Shown piece after piece: positions 18,721 to 25,707 of a DNA stretch of 30,226 bases. Where the stretch lies: NCBI GenBank assembly GCA_040235375.1, contig JBECKQ010000059.1, forward strand, positions 1 through 30,226. The letters run 5' to 3'. A program made the position numbers and the translations under genes. Under the pieces are notes generated by a model. That model did no database searches, was not told the DNA's origin, and saw only the letters and a program-made list of their open reading frames with translations. How positions within the stretch are numbered: the first letter of the stretch is position 1; each line of letters begins with the position of its first letter. The stretch comes from JBECKQ01 sp040235375. Its GTDB lineage: Bacteria > Planctomycetota > Phycisphaerae > UBA1845.

Positions 18721-20808
18721 ATGAAAAGAGACGAAACACCGCTCGAGGCCGGACAAGATTCCGGGCGGTCCGAAGCAACCGCTGGAGAGCCGCCGGCCGA
18801 AGAGGGCAACGTGGCCAAGCGACCCACCTACTATCCACTGTGGGAAAACGCCATCACGGTCGCCGGAATCTATCTGGCAATCGGTGCCGTGATTCTCCTG
18901 CTCACTTTCGGGCTGTTCAGCCTCGTATCTCCGGCCAAGAACCCGTACGTGGACATCATTGGCTATTTGATTGTGCCGACCATCCTCGCTTTGGGCGTCG
19001 CCCTCATGCCGGTCGGCATCCTGATCAAGAGCCTGAGGCTGCACCGTCGGGACCCCTCATTCAAGGTGGCCATCCGCTTCCCACGGTTCGATCTTGGCGA
19101 TCCGCAGCAACGCAAGGTGGTCAAGACTGTCGTCGCCGGTGGACTGCTTCTGCTGCCGATTGTCGGTGTGAGCAGCTACCACGGATATCACTTTACCGAT
19201 TCGACGGAGTTCTGCGCGTATACGTGCCATGCGGTCATGCAACCGGAGGCAACGACCTACCATGTATCCTCGCACGCGCGGGTGTCGTGCGCCGAGTGCC
19301 ACATCGGTTCCGGCGCCAGTTGGTTCGTCAAATCGAAGCTCTCGGGTGTCCGCCAGGTACTCGCCGTCATTCGCGACAGCTATCACCGCCCGATACCGCC
19401 TGCGATTGAGCATCTGCGACCCGCCCGCGAAACCTGCGAGCAGTGCCACTGGCCGAAGAAGTTCTTTGGCGCTCAACTCAGGTCGGTCACTTATTTCGCC
19501 TCGGATGAGGAGAATTCACGCCACGACGTGCGCATGCTGGTGAACACAGGAGGCGCTGACACGACGACGGGTCGCAAGGAGGGCATCCATTCGCACATGC
19601 TCCTGCAGGGTAAGATCGAATACATCGCGACAGATGAGAAGCTGCAGGATATTCCGTGGGTGAGATGGGTGGACGATCTCGGAGAAGAGAAGATCTACCG
19701 GTCCGACGGTGTCCCGTGCGACGCACCGCCTCCCGACGGACAGCGGCGCGACACGGACTGCATGGACTGTCACAATCGGCCGGCACACAAGTTCCTCTCG
19801 CCCAACAAGGCGGTCGATCATTTCCTGGAGGCCGGACGAATCGATACGACTCTTCCGTTCATCAAACGTCAGGCTGTCAGCGTGCTGACGAAGGAGTATC
19901 CCGACGCGGAGACGGCCAGGCTGCAGATCGTCAACGGCATCATCGAGTTCTACCGAAGAACGTATCCCGACCGCTATGCGCGCGATACGGCGTCGGTGCG
20001 CGGTGCCGCGGATGCCGTCGCCCAGATCTACAGGGAGAACTTCTTTCCTTACATGAACGTGGACTGGCGAACGTACCCGGACAACGTGGGTCACTTTGAG
20101 TCGCCGGGCTGCTTTCGCTGCCATGATGGAAAGCATGTCAACCAATACGGCGTGTCCATCAGCCACGAGTGCGATGTCTGCCATACGTTTCTCAACCCCG
20201 TGGACGATCCGTCGGGTCGTGTGCTGCTGGCCGAGGGCAAGTTCAATCATCCTGTGGAGCTCGTTGGCGTTCATGCGACTCTTCGCTGCGATCGGTGCCA
20301 CACGGGCGTAGCAAGTCCCGCGCCAACCTGCGCCGGTTGCCATAGCGATGTGGAGTCGCTGTACGCCGCATCCGCCGATGCGTTCAGGCGTTTCGCCGTG
20401 GAGCCAAGCGTCATGCACGGCACCGTCGATTGCGATGGCTGTCACAATCTTTCGACGCCGTTGTCGCTCGAAACGATGAACTCGGCTTGCCTCGACTGTC
20501 ATGATGAGGATCACGATGGACTTTTGAAGGAGTGGGCGGATACCGTTACCGGTCAGATGGCGGGCGCACGCAGCGCCATGGCCGGCCTCGAAGAAAGCGT
20601 CGTCGGAAAAACGTCAAAGGAAGCTGGCGCGGCCCGGAAGTGGCTGGCCGAGAATCGCCCCGTTCTTACCGCGATCGAGAAGGCGAACCCGCTGCACAAC
20701 CCCGAGGCGGCCGGAACGATTCTGGAAACTCTTACCGATGAGGCGACCGGCCTTGCCGATGGCCTCCAGCAGCCTGTCGCCGACCAGGCTCCTGCGACCC
20801 GGCCGTGA
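18721..20808 (+). CDS. NapC/NirT-like membrane cytochrome c with ten haem motifs
   Basis: This 695-residue protein has three predicted membrane helices (about 43-69, 77-104, 134-152) before a large periplasmic multihaem domain. Haem motifs are an unusual CX3CH at 165-170 (CAYTCH, followed by AVM) and nine CXXCH motifs beginning at 190, 239, 347, 464, 484, 523, 537, 571 and 590. The segment around the first motifs resembles the quinol-oxidising NapC/NirT/NrfH family, where the first haem has an adjacent methionine. The later motifs resemble other multihaem carriers. It lies 101 bp after cytochrome b on the same strand and probably belongs to the same operon, as an electron acceptor or distributor for the Rieske/cytochrome b pair. 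No signal peptide precedes the helices, so it is membrane-anchored. A paralogue lies convergently at 20923-22968. Confidence 0.88.
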   Translation: MKRDETPLEAGQDSGRSEATAGEPPAEEGNVAKRPTYYPLWENAITVAGIYLAIGAVILLLTFGLFSLVSPAKNPYVDIIGYLIVPTILALGVALMPVGILIKSLRLHRRDPSFKVAIRFPRFDLGDPQQRKVVKTVVAGGLLLLPIVGVSSYHGYHFTDSTEFCAYTCHAVMQPEATTYHVSSHARVSCAECHIGSGASWFVKSKLSGVRQVLAVIRDSYHRPIPPAIEHLRPARETCEQCHWPKKFFGAQLRSVTYFASDEENSRHDVRMLVNTGGADTTTGRKEGIHSHMLLQGKIEYIATDEKLQDIPWVRWVDDLGEEKIYRSDGVPCDAPPPDGQRRDTDCMDCHNRPAHKFLSPNKAVDHFLEAGRIDTTLPFIKRQAVSVLTKEYPDAETARLQIVNGIIEFYRRTYPDRYARDTASVRGAADAVAQIYRENFFPYMNVDWRTYPDNVGHFESPGCFRCHDGKHVNQYGVSISHECDVCHTFLNPVDDPSGRVLLAEGKFNHPVELVGVHATLRCDRCHTGVASPAPTCAGCHSDVESLYAASADAFRRFAVEPSVMHGTVDCDGCHNLSTPLSLETMNSACLDCHDEDHDGLLKEWADTVTGQMAGARSAMAGLEESVVGKTSKEAGAARKWLAENRPVLTAIEKANPLHNPEAAGTILETLTDEATGLADGLQQPVADQAPATRP

Positions 20809-20852
20809 TCGTGTGACAATGCGTTCACGCCCGATCGGAGATTGCGATCCTG

Positions 20853-20870
20853 CGGCGAGTGCCCTCGCCG
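20853..20870. terminator. Hairpin between the convergent ten-haem genes
   Basis: CGGCGAG at 20853-20859 and CTCGCCG at 20864-20870 form a perfect 7-bp stem with a 4-nt loop in the 114-bp gap between the two convergent stops. The position suits a bidirectional terminator, but there is no T-run on either side. Confidence 0.42.
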
Positions 20871-20922
20871 ATGCAGCATGGATCGGCCGGCCGCACCAGC
20901 GACGCTGCCGGATTCTGCGCAG

Positions 20923-22968
20923 CTAACTGGCCCCTGCCGGCTTCGTCGCCGGTTCCGTTGCAGGCCCTCCTCGCGCGATCGACTCCAGGATCTTACGCGT
21001 CGCATCCATGTTGTGCAGCGGCCCGACCTTGTGCAACTCCTCGATCAGCTTTTTCTGCTTTTTGGTGGCCTTTGCGGCAGCGGCCTTGAAAAGCCGGTCG
21101 GCCTCCGCCTGCCAGGCCGCCACCTTGCCACCCATCGTTTCTTTATCATGACATTGGAAGCACGCTTCGTTGATGGTCTTCGCGTTGAGTGGCTTCGACA
21201 GATCGTGGCACTCCTCGCAGCCCACCAGCCCGTACATCGGCTCGGCCGAGATGTTGAACGGCTTGAACGCCGCCAGCGTACCGGCCTGGAACTCGGCGAT
21301 GTCGCTGTGGCAGCCGGCGCACGTTTTCGCCGGCGCAACGCCGCCGGTGTGGCACCGGTCGCAGTTCATCGTGGCGTGCTCGCCCTTCAGCGCGATCGGG
21401 TGGGTGAAACTTCCCTCGCGCAGGAGCGGTTGAGTTTCGCTCGGATTGGCCCGCTCGAGAAACACGTGGCAGGCAGAGCAGTTCCGCGAAATCACCTTCC
21501 CATCGGCGGACACATGCTTGCCGTCATGGCAGCGGAAGCAGCCGGCGAACATGAGATGTCCCACATTGTTCGCGTACGTCCGCCACGTCACCCGCATGTC
21601 CGGGAAGAAGCTGTGCCGGAAGATCCGCTGCGTCTGAGCGATCAGTTTCTTCACATCGCCCGCGCGCCCTGACGCCACTTGCGGATGCTTCGACTGGTAG
21701 TAATTGTTAAGCATCTTGGCGATCGCCTTGGCGCCGTCCTCGTGCGATTTGTAGGGCCTCACCAGCGCCGCCACCATCTCCCGTTTCGCGTAGGGCAGCG
21801 TGCGCAGCGCCGTGTTGACGCTGAGCACGTCGTCCGCCGCGTCTGTCGGCGCGCGGAACACGTGCGTCGCCCGGTTGTGGCAGTCCATGCAGTCTACTGT
21901 CCGCTTGATGCCCTCGGGCGGCGGAGCCGTCGAACTCAATCCGTCTGATCGGTAGATCGTCTGTTTCTTCGTGGCGTGATTCGTTTCCCGCACCCACGGA
22001 ATCTCCTGCAGCGCTTTGTCAACGGCCACGAATTCAATGGTCTCCCCCAGCGCCATGTGCCAGTGTATTCCGGACGGCGGCCCCGTGGTCGGATTCGCGC
22101 CGCCGGTCTTCACGAACATGCGGATGACGCTTGGCGTGTTCTTCTCGTCCGACGAGAAGTGGTGCATCGTAACGAGCTGATCGCCGAAGAACTTCGCTGG
22201 CCAGTGACACTGCTCGCATGTCACCGTTGCGGGACGAAGGTCCTGGATGGCCGGCGGGATCGGTCGCGGGTAAGTGTTCGTCAGCGTTGCATAGACTTGC
22301 TGCAGACCGGACAGCTTGGATTTGACGTACCAGCTTGCCCCCGGCCCGATGTGGCACTCTGCACATTCCACCCGCGCGTGGGACGAGTCTTCGTGCGCCA
22401 CGTACTGCGGGTCCATGATGCGATGACACACCAGCCCGCAGAAACGGTTCGAGTCGGTGTAGTGGTACCCGTAGTAGCTCATCGTCCCGATGAACGGCAG
22501 TGCCCCCAGCACCACCAGGCCCACGATGACCAGCGCACGCCGATGATGGCGCAGACTCAGATCGATGCGCGGGTAGTATGTTGTGCCCTCCAGGCTACCC
22601 TGCTCCCGCTTGACCTGTCTTCGCTTGAGCCATAGACCGATGAGGATCAGGATGATCCCCAGCACGAGGAATCCGGGAAGAATCAGGTACGTGAACAGCC
22701 CGAGGTAGGGGCTCGCCTCCGACGTGACGAGGTCGAAGAAGAAGAAACTCGTGATGAACAGCACAGCCCCAGCCGCGAGGGCGCTGCCCACATAGGTCAG
22801 CGTATTACGCCACAGCGATCGCTTTTCTGTTCCCATCGGCGGCTTGGTCACGGGGTCGCCGGCACCGACATCGTGACCACGCAAGATGAATAACACGGCC
22901 GCAGCCGCGATGACGCTGCCCACATAGGTCAGCATTCTACGCCACAGCGATTGCTTTTCTGTTCCCAT
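20923..22968 (-). CDS. NapC/NirT-like membrane cytochrome c with ten haem motifs, paralogue with duplicated N-terminus
   Basis: This 681-residue protein is collinear with the 18721-20808 product. It has an unusual first motif CX3CH (CGLVCH at 177-182, then RIM) and nine CXXCH motifs starting at 202, 251, 360, 477, 497, 536, 550, 584 and 603, with matching blocks such as SSHARVECAECHIGPGASWY and GCFRCHDGKHV. Membrane helices precede the haem domain. The N-terminus is odd: residues 1-27 (MGTEKQSLWR...) recur at 45-71 (MGTEKRSLWR...), giving an extra hydrophobic segment. The ATG at 22968 has GGAG 7 nt upstream. The internal ATG at 22836 lacks a ribosome site but would give a 637-residue protein closer to the paralogue's layout. 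It lies convergent to the cytochrome operon and probably has its own promoter. Confidence 0.86.
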   Translation of the reverse strand: MGTEKQSLWRRMLTYVGSVIAAAAVLFILRGHDVGAGDPVTKPPMGTEKRSLWRNTLTYVGSALAAGAVLFITSFFFFDLVTSEASPYLGLFTYLILPGFLVLGIILILIGLWLKRRQVKREQGSLEGTTYYPRIDLSLRHHRRALVIVGLVVLGALPFIGTMSYYGYHYTDSNRFCGLVCHRIMDPQYVAHEDSSHARVECAECHIGPGASWYVKSKLSGLQQVYATLTNTYPRPIPPAIQDLRPATVTCEQCHWPAKFFGDQLVTMHHFSSDEKNTPSVIRMFVKTGGANPTTGPPSGIHWHMALGETIEFVAVDKALQEIPWVRETNHATKKQTIYRSDGLSSTAPPPEGIKRTVDCMDCHNRATHVFRAPTDAADDVLSVNTALRTLPYAKREMVAALVRPYKSHEDGAKAIAKMLNNYYQSKHPQVASGRAGDVKKLIAQTQRIFRHSFFPDMRVTWRTYANNVGHLMFAGCFRCHDGKHVSADGKVISRNCSACHVFLERANPSETQPLLREGSFTHPIALKGEHATMNCDRCHTGGVAPAKTCAGCHSDIAEFQAGTLAAFKPFNISAEPMYGLVGCEECHDLSKPLNAKTINEACFQCHDKETMGGKVAAWQAEADRLFKAAAAKATKKQKKLIEELHKVGPLHNMDATRKILESIARGGPATEPATKPAGAS
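22753..22836. repeat. Internal copy of an 84-bp imperfect direct repeat
   Basis: This stretch matches 22885-22968 at an offset of 132 bp with roughly a dozen mismatches over 84 bp by eye. The offset is a multiple of three, so the duplication keeps the reading frame and repeats the N-terminal hydrophobic segment of the ten-haem protein. Confidence 0.8.
22885..22968. repeat. Outer copy of the 84-bp imperfect direct repeat
   Basis: This partner of 22753-22836 encodes the first 28 residues of the minus-strand ten-haem cytochrome. It carries the better ribosome-binding site of the two possible starts. Confidence 0.8.
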
Positions 22969-23017
22969 CAACTAGCTCCGGCGCAACGACGCCTTCATCC
23001 CGCCTGCCACCGCCAGT

Positions 23018-23061
23018 CGCGTGTGTCACTGCCCACCGCGTGTGGCACTGCTCTTTGAGCA
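23018..23061. repeat. Paired 15-bp direct repeats and small hairpin upstream of the minus-strand cytochrome gene
   Basis: CGCGTGTGTCACTGC at 23018-23032 and CGCGTGTGGCACTGC at 23037-23051 differ at one base and start 19 bp apart, about two helical turns. The second runs into TGCTC-TTT-GAGCA (23049-23061), a 5-bp hairpin. The block lies about 50-95 bp upstream of the ATG at 22968, a suitable place for a regulator site. It could equally be a decayed palindromic interspersed repeat. Confidence 0.4.
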
Positions 23062-23148
23062 CCGCGATGCGCAAATCTCGCACGGGGAAAGTCGTTGACA
23101 TTCGCCACAGACTCACCGCGGCGAAACCTTGCCATTCGAGCACCGCCG

Positions 23149-23466
23149 TCAGCCGGTCGATCCGTGCCTTCGCTTCGCCAACTCGGCCAGCCGCTCCCAG
23201 GTGTACAGCCCGGTATTGTGCCCGTCGCTCCAGTCGATTCTCACCGCGTAGTTGCCCACCAGCTCCATCCGCACGGGATGGACGTCTCGCGGCACGGTTG
23301 CGGGATTGAGCAGCGGCCGGCCGGTCATCTCGTCTATGCACGCCGCGCACGTGCACGCGCAACGCAGCCCCCAGAAGGGCAGGGTCGCGGACGCACCGTC
23401 CGCCCACATCACCTGCAGCAGCCCTTCGTCTCGCACGGCCTTTATCTCGACCGGCGGCCCGACCAT
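23149..23466 (-). CDS. DUF971 protein (gamma-butyrobetaine hydroxylase-like N-terminal domain)
   Basis: This 105-residue single-domain protein fits DUF971 (PF06155): MVGPPVEIKAVRDEGLLQVM opens the domain, then WADGASATLPFWGLRCACTC at about 21-40 with clustered cysteines (C36, C38, C40, C43), and the C-terminal YAVRIDWSDGHNTGLYTWERL. The same fold is the N-terminal, cysteine/histidine zinc-binding domain of gamma-butyrobetaine hydroxylase. Stand-alone versions are common in bacteria, often near iron-sulfur or redox genes, without an established reaction. The start is set at the ATG at 23466 because family homology begins there; the frame stays open to 23691, but that extension is unconserved in appearance. 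No strong ribosome site is visible, and a GTG 24 bp further upstream is an alternative. It lies upstream of the minus-strand ten-haem gene. Confidence 0.8.
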   Translation of the reverse strand: MVGPPVEIKAVRDEGLLQVMWADGASATLPFWGLRCACTCAACIDEMTGRPLLNPATVPRDVHPVRMELVGNYAVRIDWSDGHNTGLYTWERLAELAKRRHGSTG

Positions 23467-23757
23467 CCGAACTTTTCTATCCCGTGCCACGAATGCCGTC
23501 CAGACAGCGTCCGCGCCTTGCAGGCGGCCTGAGGTGGATTCCCCAAAACGCAATGACGCCGCTGCAAACCGCGCGCCGCATCTCGTCTCCCACGCCGCCT
23601 TGCGAAGCGAAGCAACCTCTGTTTTCGCACTCGCGGTGGGGGTGGCAAAGCATGTCCCTGCGATCCTTGTCCTCGTTGGCGGATTGGACAAGTCGTCTTA
23701 CTTCGAGCCGGCTGCCGTGGGCTGTGGGGGCGGTGGTCTCGCGGAAAACGGGGTGCC

Positions 23758-23763
23758 TATAAT
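23758..23763 (+). promoter_or_regulatory. -10 box of the tetR-efflux operon
   Basis: This is a consensus TATAAT 56 bp upstream of the tetR ATG. No good -35 hexamer lies 16-18 bp upstream, so the promoter may be weak or activator-assisted. Confidence 0.5.
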
Positions 23764-23772
23764 CGCTGCGTT

Positions 23773-23790
23773 GGACGGACGCGCCCGTCC
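23773..23790. promoter_or_regulatory. Inverted repeat, candidate TetR-family operator
   Basis: GGACGG at 23773-23778 and CCGTCC at 23785-23790 form a perfect 6-bp inverted repeat with a 6-bp centre. It begins 9 bp after the TATAAT box, so it would overlap the transcription start and early leader. A bound repressor there would block the operon, as expected for an autoregulated TetR gene. Confidence 0.45.
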
Positions 23791-23818
23791 GGAGCAGCTA
23801 TCGAATCGGAGAACATCC

Positions 23819-24505
23819 ATGCAAGCTCCTCAGGCACCACGACACGAGACACAACCCGAGCGTCCGCGCAGCAGCCGGCGAGACGCTGAAATCCTCGAAC
23901 GCGCCACCGAATTCTTCGCCCGCGACGGCTTCCAGGGAACCGACGTGCAGGTCGTCGCCGACGCCCTCGGCATCGGCAAGGGGACCATCTATCGCCGCTT
24001 CCCCAGCAAGCGCGACCTTTTTCTGGCCGCGCTCGACGATGGCATGCACCGCCTGCACGCCCACGTCGAGGCCGCCCGCCTTCAAGTTGCCGATCCGCTC
24101 GACCAGATCGAGCGGGCGATCGAAGCCTACCTCGCTTTTTTTGACGAGCACAAGGAATACATAGAACTGTTGACCCAGGAGCGGGCCGTCTTCCGCGATC
24201 GCAAGAAACCGACGTACTTCGAACACCGGGAGAAGAACGTGGGGCGCTGGTGCGAACGCTTCCGCGAGTTGATGGCGACCGGGCGCGTTCGGCCCTTGCC
24301 CGTCGAGCAGATCACCAACGTTCTCAGTGCGCTGCTCTACGGCACCATGTTCACCAACTACTACGCCGGACGGCAACAGCCACTGGCGAAACAGGCGCGG
24401 GAGATGCTCGACGTGGTTCTGTTCGGCATTCTCGGTGACACGGAACGCCGGCAGCGCCTGGACGAAGGCGACCGCGATGGCGCCGGCAACGGAGAACCTG
24501 CATGA
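23819..24505 (+). CDS. TetR/AcrR family transcriptional regulator
   Basis: This 228-residue regulator has the TetR DNA-binding domain at about residues 20-67: AEILERATEFFARDGFQGTD, then the helix-turn-helix VQVVADALGIGKGTIYRRFP, then SKRDLFLAAL. The C-terminal helical part binds an unknown ligand. The start at 23819 has GGAGAA at 23808-23813; the frame stays open far upstream, but that part has no family similarity. The stop overlaps the next start by 4 bp (ATGA at 24502-24505), giving translational coupling to the efflux genes it presumably represses. A candidate operator lies at 23773-23790. This arrangement suggests autoregulation and induction by a pump substrate. Confidence 0.9.
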   Translation: MQAPQAPRHETQPERPRSSRRDAEILERATEFFARDGFQGTDVQVVADALGIGKGTIYRRFPSKRDLFLAALDDGMHRLHAHVEAARLQVADPLDQIERAIEAYLAFFDEHKEYIELLTQERAVFRDRKKPTYFEHREKNVGRWCERFRELMATGRVRPLPVEQITNVLSALLYGTMFTNYYAGRQQPLAKQAREMLDVVLFGILGDTERRQRLDEGDRDGAGNGEPA

Positions 24506-25707
24506 CGCAACCCCGCAGAGTTACGAGCTTCGGTGTCCGTCGCCTGCTGTTTGTCATCGCGCTCGGAGTGGGCACGGCAGTGCTGGCCGGCTGCGAGACT
24601 TCGCGCGGCGAAACCAAGGACACCTTCAACGCCACGTCGGCCACCGCCTTGCCGGTACGTGTGGCCACCGTACAGACGCAGCCGGCGCCCATCGCCATCC
24701 GCGCCATCGGCACGATCGAGCCATTGGCGACGGTTACGATCCGATCGCAGGTCGCCGGCCGGCTCACCAAGGTGGACTTTGCCGACGGGCAGGAGGTCAA
24801 GAAGGGCGACGTGCTTTTCGAAATCGACCCGCGACCTTCGCAGGCCGCCCTGCAACTGGCGAAGGCGAACCTCACCCGCGACCAGGCTCTGGCCGCTGAC
24901 GCCGAACGCGACGCGCGCCGTCTGGAGAACCTCTATGAGAAGGGCACGGCCAACTCGGAAGAACGGGATACGGCCCGAGCCAACGCCGACGCCAAGACCG
25001 CGCAAGTCCACGCCGACGAGGCCATGGTCGAGCAGGCCCAGCTTGACCTGGAATACTGCACGATCCACGCGCCGCTCACCGGCCGGCTCGGGGCGCGCCT
25101 GGTTGACCCCGGCGACATCATCAAGGTCAACGACACCGCCCTGGTGGTGCTCAACCAGATCAGCCCGATTTACGTCAGCTTCTCGGTGCCGGAGCGCTAC
25201 CTGGAGGATATCCACGGCTACGCGGCCGCCGGGCCGCTCGTTGTCGAAGCGCGCTTCCCCCACGGCGACGACACGGTCGAACGCGGCGCCCTCACCTTCA
25301 TCGACAACCAGGTCGACCGCACGACCGGCATGATCAAGCTCCGAGGGACGTTTGCGAACGAAGACCGCCGCATGTGGCCCGGCCAGTACGTTGATGCCTC
25401 GCTGATACTCACTACCCGGCCGGATGCGATTGTCGCTCCGACCAAGGCCGTGCAGGCCGGCCCGGAAGGACAGTTCGTCTTTGTCGTCAAGCCCGATCAG
25501 ACGGTGGAGATGCGCGAAGTTCACGTCGGCGAAGCACTCGACGGCCTTTCCGTTATCGACAGTGGCCTCAAGGCCGGCGAGCAGGTCGTCACCGACGGGC
25601 AGTTGCGCCTGACGCCGGGCGCGCGGGTCAAGATTCTCGCCGACGAGGCTCCCAGCGCCGCGCAGCCGGCTGCCGGACTCGCCGCCGGTGCGGAGGGTGG
25701 GGCATGA
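24502..25707 (+). CDS. RND efflux periplasmic adaptor (membrane fusion protein), lipoprotein
   Basis: This 401-residue adaptor is of the AcrA/MexA/MdtA type. The signal peptide ends in a lipobox LAGC with the lipidated cysteine at C31, so the protein should be anchored in the inner membrane facing the periplasm. The barrel-sandwich halves are seen at PLATVTIRSQVAGRLTKVDF (about 73-92) and CTIHAPLTGRLGARLVDPGD (about 186-205), flanking an alpha-helical hairpin (about 108-180). A beta-barrel and a membrane-proximal domain follow, with QFVFVVKPDQTVEMREVHVG (about 327-346). The last 25 residues are a low-complexity Ala-rich tail. It bridges the RND pump to an outer-membrane channel. The gene overlaps both neighbours by 4 bp (24502-24505 and 25704-25707), so all three are translated as one operon. 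Confidence 0.94.
   Translation: MTQPRRVTSFGVRRLLFVIALGVGTAVLAGCETSRGETKDTFNATSATALPVRVATVQTQPAPIAIRAIGTIEPLATVTIRSQVAGRLTKVDFADGQEVKKGDVLFEIDPRPSQAALQLAKANLTRDQALAADAERDARRLENLYEKGTANSEERDTARANADAKTAQVHADEAMVEQAQLDLEYCTIHAPLTGRLGARLVDPGDIIKVNDTALVVLNQISPIYVSFSVPERYLEDIHGYAAAGPLVVEARFPHGDDTVERGALTFIDNQVDRTTGMIKLRGTFANEDRRMWPGQYVDASLILTTRPDAIVAPTKAVQAGPEGQFVFVVKPDQTVEMREVHVGEALDGLSVIDSGLKAGEQVVTDGQLRLTPGARVKILADEAPSAAQPAAGLAAGAEGGA

Larger units (their letters stand above)
23467..23818. other. 352-bp divergent intergenic region upstream of the tetR gene
   Basis: No gene with recognisable features is present, although frames are open on both strands. The right end holds a TATAAT box and an inverted repeat that probably form the promoter-operator of the regulator-efflux operon. 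Nothing identifiable was seen in the left two-thirds apart from the undefined upstream region of the DUF971 gene. Confidence 0.5.

Noticed and set aside
20923..22968. Assignment of the ten-haem proteins as nitrite or hydroxylamine reductases
   Set aside because: No CXXCK catalytic haem motif or other NrfA/HAO signature is visible. The membrane helices and motif order favour an electron-transfer role.
23252..23818. Long N-terminal extension of the TetR regulator
   Set aside because: It would run through the antisense DUF971 gene and through the TATAAT box and inverted repeat. TetR homology begins just after the ATG at 23819.
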